From CAVXHV01 sp963761445 (GTDB lineage Bacteria; Planctomycetota; Planctomycetia; Isosphaerales; Isosphaeraceae): a stretch of 64,000 bases of DNA. The notes under the pieces are model-generated. The model ran no database searches, was not told where the DNA came from, and worked only from the letters and a program-made list of their open reading frames with translations. Made by a program: the position numbers and the translations under genes. Below are positions 1 to 9,091 of this stretch, in pieces. Every line of letters starts with the position of its first letter. Position 1 is the first letter of the stretch. Location: positions 496,001 to 560,000 of the forward strand of contig CAVXHV010000001.1 in NCBI GenBank assembly GCA_963761445.1, written 5' to 3'.

Positions 1-1
1 G

Positions 2-1696
2 ATTCGCAAGTTGATGGGAATGAACCAGATGGTCAATATCAACGCCTCGCTCGACGACGAGCTGGCGGTTGTGCTGGCCATGGAGTTCGGCAGCGAGCTG
101 GTGGTGGTTCATCCGCATACCGCCGAGGACGCGATGCTGGCTGCCTTTGCGAGCACGGCCAATTCCGAGAACCTGCGGCCCCGGCCGCCAGTGATCACGA
201 TCCTGGGACACGTCGACCACGGGAAGACGTCGCTGCTGGATCGGATCCGGAAATCCAACGTCGTGGACTCGGAGAGCGGAGGGATCACGCAGCACATCGG
301 CGCGTACCAGGTCGAATCGAACGGCCGGGCGATCACGTTCGTGGACACGCCGGGCCATGAGGCATTCACCGCGATGCGCGCCCGCGGGGCCAACGTGACC
401 GACATCGTGGTGCTGGTCGTGGCCGCCGACGACGGCGTGATGCCCCAGACGATCGAGGCCATCGCCCACGCCAAGGCAGCGAACGTGCCGATCGTGGTTG
501 CGCTCAACAAGATCGACCTGCCCAACGTCGATACTTCCGCAAATATCAACAAGATTTACGGCGAGCTCTCGCAGCAGGAGCTGCATCCGGCGGAGTGGGG
601 TGGCGAGACGGAGGTTGTCAAGACGTCGGCCACGAGCGGACTGGGACTCTCCGATCTGCTCACGACGCTGGAAACGATTGCCGAGCTTCATGAGCTCAAG
701 GCCGACCCGACCCGGCCGGCGACCGGGACGTGCCTGGAGGCGTCGCTTTCGGAGGGGCGGGGCGTCGTTGCTTCGGTGCTGGTCCGTGAAGGAACTCTTC
801 GCGTTGGCGACGTGATCGTGTGCGGGGACGGATTCGGGCGAGTTCGTGCCATCTTCAACGACAAGGGAAGCTCGGTCGAGGAGGCCGGGCCGTCCACTCC
901 GGTGGAGGTCTCGGGTCTGGACGTGGTGCCGACGGCCGGGGAGGATTTCGCCGTCGTCGAAGATATCGCGAGCGCGCGCGAAGTCGCCGAGACGCGGCGC
1001 AACCGTGCTCGGGAGGCTCTGCACGCTGATCGACAGGCTGTTACGCTCGAGAATCTCTACTCGACGATGGCCGAACGGAAGCTGAAATCCCTGAACCTGA
1101 TCTTGAAGGCGGATGTGCAGGGGTCGATCGAGGCGCTCACCAAGGAGCTCGAGAAGCTCACGAACGAGGAAGTACCGATCCGCATTCTGCTCAAGGGAGT
1201 GGGCGGGATTACCGAGAGTGACATCGTGCTGGCCGACGCATCACAAGCCATCGTGATCGGGTTCCGGGTTGCTCCCGAGGACCGGGCGGTGACGATGGCC
1301 GAGGAAAAGAAGATCGAGATCCGGCGTTACGACATCATCTATCAGGTCACGGATGATATCAAGAAGGCCGTCGAAGGGATGCTCGTGCCGGAGATCAAGG
1401 AAGTTCACCTGGGGCGAGCCGTGGTGCGGCAGGTGTTCAAGATCTCCAAGGTTGGGGCCGTCGCCGGCTGTTTTGTCACACAGGGTACCATCGAGCGCGC
1501 TGCCAAGGTGCGTTTGATCCGCGAGGGTCGCGAGATCTACAAGGGATCGATCGACGCCCTCAAGCGGTTCAAGGACGACGTGAAAGAGGTGCCGCAGAAC
1601 TTTGAGTGTGGTATCAAGATCGGCAACTTCGACGACATCAAGACTGACGACGTCATCGAAGCCTATCGAGTCGACGTGATTCGCAGGACGCTTTAA
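2..1696 (+). CDS. infB: Translation initiation factor IF-2, C-terminal part (5' end outside window)
   Basis: IF-2 is the GTPase that places initiator tRNA on the small ribosomal subunit and promotes subunit joining. The frame is open from base 2, so the gene enters from the left and its start is not visible. Seen: the GTPase motifs GHVDHGKTS (G1), GITQHIGAYQ (G2 region), DTPGHEAF (G3), NKID (G4) and SATSGLG (G5), followed by the usual IF-2 domains II, III and the C-terminal fMet-tRNA domain up to a TAA stop. The stretch MVNINASLDDELA before the G domain is typical of IF-2. rbfA follows 129 bp downstream, the standard infB-rbfA order. No frame damage is visible. Confidence 0.97.
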   Translation: MRKLMGMNQMVNINASLDDELAVVLAMEFGSELVVVHPHTAEDAMLAAFASTANSENLRPRPPVITILGHVDHGKTSLLDRIRKSNVVDSESGGITQHIGAYQVESNGRAITFVDTPGHEAFTAMRARGANVTDIVVLVVAADDGVMPQTIEAIAHAKAANVPIVVALNKIDLPNVDTSANINKIYGELSQQELHPAEWGGETEVVKTSATSGLGLSDLLTTLETIAELHELKADPTRPATGTCLEASLSEGRGVVASVLVREGTLRVGDVIVCGDGFGRVRAIFNDKGSSVEEAGPSTPVEVSGLDVVPTAGEDFAVVEDIASAREVAETRRNRAREALHADRQAVTLENLYSTMAERKLKSLNLILKADVQGSIEALTKELEKLTNEEVPIRILLKGVGGITESDIVLADASQAIVIGFRVAPEDRAVTMAEEKKIEIRRYDIIYQVTDDIKKAVEGMLVPEIKEVHLGRAVVRQVFKISKVGAVAGCFVTQGTIERAAKVRLIREGREIYKGSIDALKRFKDDVKEVPQNFECGIKIGNFDDIKTDDVIEAYRVDVIRRTL

Positions 1697-1825
1697 AATA
1701 GGCAAGCGAACAGAGTAAGCGAACAACGGGAGAATCCGGCCGGCGAGCGGCGTGCTTGCCTCTACCGCGCGGGGAGTGAGCAGGGGTGAGACTTTCCGCG
1801 GGGGGTCGGGGAGAGGAGTAGTGGA

Positions 1826-2284
1826 ATGCCGTCACATCGGAGCCTGCGAGTAGCAGAAGCAATTCGAGAGGTGGTCGCGACGTCGATTCTCTTCGAAGTC
1901 GCGGATCCTCGTGTGCGCTTGGTCACGGTGGTGCGCGTCGAGGTGACGAGCGATTTGCGGTTCGCGACGGTCTTTGTTTCGATCATGGGGAGCGAGAGCG
2001 AGAGAAAGCGATCGCTCAAGGGGCTCGTGCATGCATCGGGTTTTCTTCAAGCTCGGGTTGCGGCAAGGCTGCAGACCCGATTCACTCCGGTGCTCTCGTT
2101 CAAGTACGATGACAGCGTGAGAAAATCGGCCGAGATCGGCCGAATGATCGACGACGCGGTTGCATCCGACCGACGGATGCGGGATGAATCCACTCAAGCC
2201 CTCGCGGAGGGCCAGGACGAGCAAGTCGCGGTCGACTCCGAAGGCGGGCAAGGCGTCCAGTTGGCGGATTCGCAGACCTTGTGA
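1826..2284 (+). CDS. rbfA: Ribosome-binding factor A
   Basis: RbfA binds the immature 30S subunit and helps 16S rRNA 5'-end maturation. The 152-residue product starts MPSHRSLRVAEAIREVV and keeps the family blocks DPRVRLVTVVRVEVTSDLRFATVFVS and the C-terminal helix with IGRMIDDAVASDRR. It is slightly longer than usual (about 120 residues) because of an acidic, Gln-rich tail after the KH-like domain. It lies directly after infB, the normal partner. The ATG is 129 bp after the infB stop. Confidence 0.93.
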   Translation: MPSHRSLRVAEAIREVVATSILFEVADPRVRLVTVVRVEVTSDLRFATVFVSIMGSESERKRSLKGLVHASGFLQARVAARLQTRFTPVLSFKYDDSVRKSAEIGRMIDDAVASDRRMRDESTQALAEGQDEQVAVDSEGGQGVQLADSQTL

Positions 2285-2362
2285 CGGCGGCCGAGTCCGT
2301 TCTTTCCTCGAGGCTCGGCTCCAGCCGCGCCGGAAAATCATTTAGACCTTCACTCATAAACC

Positions 2363-3229
2363 ATGGCATCACAAAGCAAGACACAGCTTCTGAACAGCAT
2401 TCACACACTTCTGAAGCGGCGATACAAGCCGAAGGCCGATCGGAATGCTCCCAGGCTTTCGGTGTTAAGCGCCGTCGTGTACGGGATCTGTCACGAAGAC
2501 ACGACTCGGGAGCACGCCAACCAGGCGCTGTCGCGGTTCAACGACGAGTTTTTCGACTGGAATGAGATCCGGGTGAGCAGCGTCGATGAGATTCAGAAGA
2601 CGCTTGCCGGAGTTCCCGAGCCGGAGACAAGGGCGCAGCGCATTCGCCGGTTTCTGCGGCAGCTTTTCAACAGGACGTATGGATTCACGCTCGACGTGCT
2701 GGCCAAGAAGCCGCTCAAGGAAGCGCTCAAAGTGCTGCGTACTTACGACGCCTTCGCGTCGGACTATGTGACGGCGACGGTGATTCAACACGCGCTTGGC
2801 GGGCATGCGATACCGGTTGATAAGCCGGGGCAGCGTGCGTTGCGACGATTGGGTTTCTCGGAGCCCGAGGTACCTGCATTGCGTGCCGTGCTCGAGCGCG
2901 CGGTGCCCAAGAATCGCGGCGCAGAGTTTCTGGATTTGATCGAGGATCTGACGAATGACACGTGCGTTGAGGGCGAGCCGGATTGTTCGCGGTGCGAGCT
3001 GCGCAAAATCTGCACGTTCGCGCTCAATCGCAAGACGGAAGTGCGGCCGGCGGCCGGCCGGCAGGGGACGAGCCGCGCGGCAAAGGATGGAGCGAAAACG
3101 GCCAAGGGTGGAAAGGGAGGAGACCACGCGGCGGCGAGGACGGCTGAGAAGAAACCCGCGCCAAGGTCTGCCAAAGCGGCGCCTCGCTCGGGCAAAGCGA
3201 ATGGAGAGAAGCGTCGCGGCAGCAAGTGA
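2363..3229 (+). CDS. Endonuclease III-like (HhH-GPD) iron-sulfur protein with basic tail
   Basis: The protein (288 residues) resembles the Nth/MutY base-excision DNA glycosylase fold. Seen: an iron-sulfur cluster loop C-x6-C-x2-C-x5-C near residues 197-213 and the catalytic-Asp region written VDKPGQR where E. coli Nth has VDTHIFR. The helix-hairpin-helix that is normally LPGVGRKTA is not recognisable (YDAFASDYVTA at that place), so the lyase lysine appears to be missing. After residue 220 a Lys/Ala/Arg/Gly-rich tail of about 65 residues follows, probably disordered and nucleic-acid binding. It may be a divergent monofunctional glycosylase or a non-catalytic relative. It lies 78 bp after rbfA. 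Confidence 0.7.
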   Translation: MASQSKTQLLNSIHTLLKRRYKPKADRNAPRLSVLSAVVYGICHEDTTREHANQALSRFNDEFFDWNEIRVSSVDEIQKTLAGVPEPETRAQRIRRFLRQLFNRTYGFTLDVLAKKPLKEALKVLRTYDAFASDYVTATVIQHALGGHAIPVDKPGQRALRRLGFSEPEVPALRAVLERAVPKNRGAEFLDLIEDLTNDTCVEGEPDCSRCELRKICTFALNRKTEVRPAAGRQGTSRAAKDGAKTAKGGKGGDHAAARTAEKKPAPRSAKAAPRSGKANGEKRRGSK

Positions 3230-3299
3230 GCAGGGCGATTGCCGGGCTAATGGGTCTCGGCTGTCGCGCGAATGGACACGCCTGGCGAGCGACTCTGGC

Positions 3300-3329
3300 T
3301 TGGCACGTCTCCGGCCGCCGTGCTAATAT
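3300..3329 (+). promoter_or_regulatory. Possible sigma-70 promoter for the TPR gene
   Basis: TTGGCA (3300-3305), an 18-base spacer and TAATAT (3324-3329) stand just after the preceding gene and about 160 bp before the TPR protein start. This is a visual match only. Confidence 0.4.
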
Positions 3330-3486
3330 AACGGTTTGGGTGGGCCAGCAGGCCCTTGTCCCGGTACGAAGGAGCGTTGCGAACGCCGGGACGAACCTAC
3401 CAGACGGCACATCCGTGAGTTCGGGAAATTCATCATGCCCCGTTGTCGCAGCGCGGCGAGAGGATTTTGGACGAGGAGGCTTGGCC

Positions 3487-5921
3487 ATGCTGGGGTCGAT
3501 TCGATCGGTTCGAGTGACCCTCTTGCTTGTCGGATTGGCCTGCTGGCCAGGAGCCGGCGGGTCTCCGACCTTTGCCGCCGCGCAAGACGCCGGAGTTCAG
3601 GATGCGAAGCCGGCCGGGGCGGAAGCTCCGAAGGAAGGCCGGCTCGATGTCTCGGAGTTCTTCGCCCAGCCGGGTGATGAGCCGCCGCGGCCATTCGTGC
3701 CGCTTCGGCCGTCGACGACTGATGATCGCCAGCGGCTCGAGGTCGTGCGTCTCTACGCCGCAGGCCGGGCGCTTGAGGACCGGCGTGCATGGAACGATGC
3801 GGTAGCGGTGCTTCAGGAGGCACTCAAGCTTGACCCCGATTCGATCGCAGTGGCGCGTCGTTTGTGCCGTCTGTACATCGGGGCGATCGGGCGCCCGGAT
3901 CTTGCCGTTGAATACGGGAAGCGGGTGCTTCAGGCCGAGCCGGGAGACAGCGAGACGCTCAGTCAGTTGGTGGAGTACTACCGTCGGACCGATCCTGGCG
4001 GAGCGGTGTCGATCTTGAACGAAGTTCTGGCGAACCCGAAGCTCGAGGCGCATGCGTTCGGGCGGCTACTGGCAGAATATGAGCTCGGCCGGCTGTATTC
4101 GGGCCGGCTCCATCAGACGGACAAGGCCGCGGACGCATTCGCGAGGGTGGTGGAGGAGCTGGACGACAAGGCGGCCAATCGTTTCACGCCGGTAGAAGTG
4201 TTCCGAATTCTGGGCAACAGCCCGGCGACGGCTTATTTCAATTTCGCCACAGTTTTTCTGGCGGCGAAACGAGACGAGCTGGCGGTGAAGGCGCTCGAGC
4301 ACGGGCTGGTGTACGACGAGGACAACACGCAGATCTCGCTGATCCTGGCGGACACGCTGCTCAAGCTCAACAAGGGGGAGCAGGCGCTGGCACTCGTTGA
4401 TCGCCACATCGAGCGGCAGACGCCGTTTGTTGAAGCTTATGAGCTCCTGGCGCGGGTACTCAAGGCACTCAAGCGAGAAAAAGAGATCACGCCGCGGCTG
4501 GAGGCTGCTGCGAGGCGAGATTCGAAGAATGTTCCGCTCCAGTACGTTCTTGCCGATCGTTATCGGGAGATGGGAGAGAACGACAAGGCCGAGGCCCTGT
4601 ACAAGTCGCTGCTTCAGTCGCAGCCGACTCCGCAGACTTACCGGTGCTTGCCACTTCACTGCTCAAGCGCAAGAAGGCCGCTGACTTCCTGAAAGTGATG
4701 AGCGAAGCGATCAAGCGCCCTGAGAGCCTGGACGCGATCAAGTCTCAGCTCGCTGCTGCTGCCGCCGATGACGAGATGGCCGAAGGGATGCTCGAGGCCG
4801 GGCTCAAGCAGATCACGGCCGCGCCGAAGTCGGTATCGAGGTCGACTTACGAAGTGTTATCGCTGATGGCCATGAATCCAGCCCAGGACTCTCAGAACAA
4901 GAACCGGCGGCTGGAGAAACTGCTGGGCATCGAGCGATTTTACGCGGAGGCGAACCCTGGTCCCATAGTCCAGAACGAGATCATTGACACACTGAGGCAA
5001 TTAGGCCGATACGCCGAATCGGCAAGCGTCCTCGAGAAATTGATGGCTCAGAATCCTGCTACGAAGTCTGTGCAGCGGTTGGTGGAGCTGGCCGACCTCC
5101 ATCGCCGGGCCGGGCACCATGAGGCTATGAAATCGACAATACGCGAGGCAATGCGGCTTGATCCGGGCGAGGGGTCAGGCCAGGCGAATCTGGCGGCGCT
5201 TTTGAGCGAGGTCGGCGAGGTAGACGACGCGGTTCGCGTGCTGCGTGAAGCCGCGCGGCGGGAACCGGGCAATCCCGATTATGATTACAAGCTCGGGATC
5301 ATTTTGACGCGTTTCGGTCGGAACGAGGAAGCAATCAAGGTGCTCGAAAGCGTCTTGAAGCGTTTTCCGGACAATGACGACGTCATCAAGGTGATTCGTC
5401 CGATCCTTTCTGTCGTGCATGTGAACCAGGGAGATTACGTCAAGGGCGAGGCCGAGCTCGAGCGGCTGCTGGAGCGGTTTCCCGATGAGGCAGAGCCCAA
5501 CAACGACCTGGGGTATCTTTACGCAGAGCAAGGGAAGAACCTCGAGAAGGCCGAGGCGATGATTCGCAAGGCACTTGCCGTAGAGGAGAATCAGGCTTAT
5601 CTCGACAGCCTGGGTTGGGTGCTGTTCAAGCGGGGCCGGGCCAAGGACGCTCTCGAGCCATTGATCAAGGCTGCGGAGAAATCGAAGGAGCAAGCCGCGC
5701 GGCTTGGAGCCAACCCGGATGCGACGATTTTCGAGCATCTGGGCGACGTGTACTTTCATCTCCATGACGTGCGAAAAGCGGCTGAGTCATGGGGCGAGGC
5801 GGCAAAATTTGCGGAACAGGCAGTTCCGCCGGAAAAGCGCTTGCCGGAGATCCGGAAGAAGATCGGGTCGCTGGAGCAGCTTGGTCCGATACCCAAGTCG
5901 CCTGCCGCGCGAACACCGTGA
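3487..5921 (+). CDS. Exported tetratricopeptide-repeat protein, split by a one-base frameshift near 4643
   Basis: The reading frame from 3487 begins MLGSIRSVRVTLLLVGLACW with a signal peptide and Ala-rich cleavage region (FAAAQDA), then many degenerate TPR units (for example the DPDSIAVARRLCRLYIGAI and EPGDSETLSQLVEYY blocks). It runs out of frame at about 4643; inserting one G after CGG at 4642-4644 joins it to the second frame (VLATSLLKRKKAADF), which carries further TPRs to the stop at 5921. Together they give about 811 residues. TPR arrays are protein-interaction scaffolds; no catalytic domain is seen. An earlier in-frame start at 3226 would overlap the upstream gene and is less likely. 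The next gene starts 10 bp downstream. The specific role is unknown. Confidence 0.8.
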
Positions 5922-5931
5922 GTGAATAGAC

Positions 5932-6672
5932 ATGGCAGGACATTCGCATTCAGCCAACATCGCCCACCGCAAAGGCCTGGTCGATGCCAAGCGTGGGCAG
6001 CTTTTCACGAAGCTCTGCAGGGCCGTCTACGTGGCGGCGCGCAACGGCGGAGGCGACCCTGCCGCAAATATGCGGCTGCGGTACGCGATTGATAAAGCTC
6101 GGTCGTTCAGTGTTCCCAAGGACAACATCGAGCGGTCGATCAAGAAGGCGACGGGCGAGATCGGCGCCGAAAACTTCGAAGAAGTGGTCTACGAAGGTTA
6201 CGGCCCAGGCGGTGTGGCCGTTCTTTGCGAAGCGCTGACCGATAATCGGAATCGCACGGCGAGCGAGCTGCGCCGGCTGTTCGAATCGTCCGGCGGTAAT
6301 TTCGGCGCCAGCGGATGTGTCGGCTATCTGTTCAATTTCAAGGGGTTGTTCGTGGTCGATTCCGCGGGGGTTTCTGAGGAGCGGTTGATGGAGGTCGCGC
6401 TCGAGGCCGGTGCGGACGACGTTCAGCTCGTGGACGCGTATTTCGAGGTCACGTGCGACCCCAAGCTGTTCGAGGCTGTGCGGAAGAATCTCGAGGACCA
6501 GAAAATCGCTCTCGAGAGCGCCGAGACGTCGTACATTCCGACGACATCCGTGGACCTCGACGTTGAGAATGGCCGAAAGATGCGCAAGCTCAAGGAGCTG
6601 CTCGACGGCAATGACGACGTGCAGAACGTCTACGCCAATGACAACATTCCCGCCGAGGCGATGGCATCATAA
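5932..6672 (+). CDS. yebC: YebC/TACO1 family protein
   Basis: The 246-residue protein starts MAGHSHSANIAHRKGLVDAK and contains the family blocks FTKLCRAVYVAARNGGGDP, VPKDNIERSIKKATGE, EGYGPGGVAVLCEALTDNRNRT and the C-terminal DDVQNVYAN. This family has long been annotated as transcriptional regulators; members (YebC, TACO1) are now linked to translation of difficult sequences such as proline stretches. Length matches the family. It starts 10 bp after the TPR gene, so the two may be co-transcribed. Confidence 0.95.
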   Translation: MAGHSHSANIAHRKGLVDAKRGQLFTKLCRAVYVAARNGGGDPAANMRLRYAIDKARSFSVPKDNIERSIKKATGEIGAENFEEVVYEGYGPGGVAVLCEALTDNRNRTASELRRLFESSGGNFGASGCVGYLFNFKGLFVVDSAGVSEERLMEVALEAGADDVQLVDAYFEVTCDPKLFEAVRKNLEDQKIALESAETSYIPTTSVDLDVENGRKMRKLKELLDGNDDVQNVYANDNIPAEAMAS

Positions 6673-6766
6673 GCGTATGCGCTGCCGTGGAGGCGACGCG
6701 CAGGATCGGTGAGATTCACGCGAACACTTCTCGCTCGAGTTGACTCAAGAGAGGGCCTAGCGGGCA

Positions 6767-7936
6767 ATGGCGATGGAATTTATAAAGTCGGAGCGCCTGC
6801 GGAAGCTCCCACCGTATTTGTTTGGTGAGATCGACAAGAAGAAGAAGGCGGCCATCGCCGCGGGGCGTGACGTGATCAACCTCGGGGTGGGCGACCCCGA
6901 TCATCCGACGCCGGAAGCGATCATCCGCAGCCTGCAGCATCACGTTGAGAACCCTGCGTTTCACCAGTACGCCCTTGACCAGGGGTCGCCGGAGCTGAGG
7001 CGGTCGATCGCGGCATTCTGCAGCCGCCGCTACGGGATCGACCTCGATCCCGAGAGGGAGGTGCTGGTACTGATCGGCTCGAAGGAGGGACTGGCACATT
7101 TGCCTCTGGCCGTGCTCAACCCCGGCGACATCAGCCTGGTTCCGGACCCATGTTACCCGGTTTATCGTTCCAGCAGCATGTTCGCCGGCGGCGACGTGTA
7201 CACCATGCCCCTGGAGTCGAAGCTGGGCTTTATCCCCGATCTTGAGGCGATTCCGGCCGACGTATTCGCACGGGCCCGGTTGATGTTCCTCAATTACCCC
7301 AACAATCCCACCGGTGCGATGGCTGATCGTTCGTTTTTCGAGAAGGTCGTCGAGCTGGCGCGGGCCAATCAATTCGTGGTGGCTCAGGATGCGGCTTACA
7401 ACGAGATGTACTACGAGACGGCACCGCCCAGCATTCTCGAGATACCTGGGGCCAAAGATGTGGCAATCGAGTTTCATAGTCTTTCCAAGACGTTCAACAT
7501 GACGGGCTGGCGGGTCGGATTTGCGATCGGAGGCGCTCCGCTCATCGCGGCGCTTGGCCAGGTCAAGGCGAACACGGATTCGGGAGTTTTCACGGCCATC
7601 CAGTTCGCCGGCATGACGGCGCTCGACGAGTACTACAAACTTGCGCCGCCAATACGAGCTCTTTACAAAGAGCGTCGCGACGCATTCGTGGAGGCACTGC
7701 GGCAGATCGGGTGGGACGTGCCCGCGCCTGGGGCGACGTTCTATGTGTGGATCCCCTGCCCTGCGGGATACACCTCCGCGGAACTGTGTACGCGGTTGCT
7801 TGATGAGGCGGACGTAGTAACCACACCGGGCATCGGATTCGGCCGGACGGCCGACGGGTATATTCGTGCTGCGCTCACGGTCGAGATGCCACGGCTGCTC
7901 GAGGCGGTCGAGCGGATCGGGAAATTGAAGATGTGA
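6767..7936 (+). CDS. Class I/II aminotransferase, LL-diaminopimelate aminotransferase-like
   Basis: A 389-residue PLP-dependent aminotransferase. Seen: INLGVGDPDHPTP near the N terminus, YPNNPTG, the PLP-aspartate region QDAAYNEMYY, the Schiff-base lysine in SLSKTFNMTGWRVGF and the C-terminal arginine region GYIRAALT. The overall pattern matches the DapL-type LL-diaminopimelate aminotransferases that convert tetrahydrodipicolinate to LL-diaminopimelate in lysine and peptidoglycan synthesis; a general aspartate or alanine aminotransferase cannot be excluded from sequence alone. The stop overlaps the GTG start of folK by four bases, indicating translational coupling. Confidence 0.8.
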   Translation: MAMEFIKSERLRKLPPYLFGEIDKKKKAAIAAGRDVINLGVGDPDHPTPEAIIRSLQHHVENPAFHQYALDQGSPELRRSIAAFCSRRYGIDLDPEREVLVLIGSKEGLAHLPLAVLNPGDISLVPDPCYPVYRSSSMFAGGDVYTMPLESKLGFIPDLEAIPADVFARARLMFLNYPNNPTGAMADRSFFEKVVELARANQFVVAQDAAYNEMYYETAPPSILEIPGAKDVAIEFHSLSKTFNMTGWRVGFAIGGAPLIAALGQVKANTDSGVFTAIQFAGMTALDEYYKLAPPIRALYKERRDAFVEALRQIGWDVPAPGATFYVWIPCPAGYTSAELCTRLLDEADVVTTPGIGFGRTADGYIRAALTVEMPRLLEAVERIGKLKM

Positions 7937-8403
7937 ACGCCTTTGTCGGCTTGGGCAGCAATCTGGGCGACCGAGCGGCGCAAATCGACGGTGCGATCGC
8001 GGCGCTTGGGCGAGCTGCCGGCGTCACCGTGCGGCGGGTCAGCTCGCTTCACGAGACGGAGCCCCTTGGCGGTCCGCCCGGCCAGGGGATGTTCTTGAAC
8101 GCGGTGGCTCAGCTCGAGACCGAGCTTGAGCCGATCGAGCTGCTCCGCGTATTGCAGCGAATCGAAGCGCAATTCGGACGCGAGCGGACGGTTCGCTGGG
8201 GGGAGCGCACTCTGGACCTCGACTTGCTGCTTTTTGAGGGCAGGATCATTGAGACGCCCGAGCTTTCCGTGCCGCATCCGCGGATGCGCGGGCGGCGCTT
8301 TGTTCTGGAGCCGCTGGTCGAGGTGGCTCCGGAGGCCGTTGACCCGGAAACGGGGCGTTCGTTTGCCGAAGTCCTGGCTGAGTTGAAAGAGCGGTTGGGT
8401 TGA
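7933..8403 (+). CDS. folK: 2-amino-4-hydroxy-6-hydroxymethyldihydropteridine pyrophosphokinase
   Basis: HPPK transfers pyrophosphate from ATP to 6-hydroxymethyl-7,8-dihydropterin in folate synthesis. The 156-residue product shows the family hallmarks: GLGSNLGDR at the N terminus, ETEPLGGPPGQGMFLNAV, and RWGERTLDLDLLLF, which holds the metal-binding D-x-D, then PHPRMRGRRFVLEPL. The start is GTG at 7933, inside the GTGA overlap with the aminotransferase stop. Length is normal. Confidence 0.95.
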   Translation: MNAFVGLGSNLGDRAAQIDGAIAALGRAAGVTVRRVSSLHETEPLGGPPGQGMFLNAVAQLETELEPIELLRVLQRIEAQFGRERTVRWGERTLDLDLLLFEGRIIETPELSVPHPRMRGRRFVLEPLVEVAPEAVDPETGRSFAEVLAELKERLG

Positions 8404-8521
8404 TCAATTCGGTCCAATCGGAGCCCTTGTCGCCCGGTGAGCGTGCCTCTATCATGCGATGACAGACGACGGCGCGGCGAATTCAGCGGCGACGAGTAAC
8501 CGATTGACTTCTGGGATTGTC

Positions 8522-9021
8522 ATGGCCAAGAAGGATGCTGCCAAGGCGAAAACCGCCGGCAAGCCCGACGATTCGGGGGTGAAGATCGTTGCACGCAATC
8601 GCCGCGCTCGGCACGAGTACGACTTGATGGAGCGAGTCGAGGCGGGAATGGTGCTTACCGGAACGGAGGTCAAGAGCCTTCGAAACGGCAGGGCCAGCCT
8701 GGAGGATGCCTACGCCGAAGTCGACGGTGGAGAGGTCTGGCTCAAGGGGTGCGACATCCCGGAGTACGTTCAGGGCAATCGGGAGAATCACCTTCCGAAG
8801 CGCACGCGTAAGCTTCTGCTACACCGGCGCGAGATTGCAAAGCTGGCGGGCAAGACGGGCGAGAAAGGGATCACGCTCGTGCCTCTGTCGATCTATTTCA
8901 AGAAGGGAATAGCCAAGATTGAGCTGTCTCTGGCGCGCGGCGCAAGACGTTTGACAAGCGGGAGGCGATCAAGAAGCAGGACGCGAAGCGCGACATGGAC
9001 CGGGCGATGAGGCGTCGCTGA
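8522..9021 (+). CDS. smpB: SsrA-binding protein SmpB, frameshift near 8941
   Basis: SmpB binds tmRNA and delivers it to stalled ribosomes. From ATG 8522 the frame reads MAKKDAAKAKTAGK, then VARNRRARHEYDLMERVEAG, LTGTEVKSLRNGRASLEDAY and HRREIAKLAGK, all SmpB signatures. At LARG (about 8941) the frame slips: the uninterrupted frame ends in an atypical tail at 9010, whereas a one-base insertion gives KTFDKREAIKKQDAKRDMD and a final RAMRRR stop at 9021, the classical SmpB C terminus needed for decoding-centre insertion. An upstream ATG at 8459 is possible but adds a non-conserved leader. The tmRNA gene lies 1.6 kb downstream on the same strand. Confidence 0.93.
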
Positions 9022-9091
9022 GCTTGCGTGGAGCACAGGGGTTGATCTGGGCGATTTTCGCTGGAGAGTCGTGCTGACCCAGGACTCAAAG

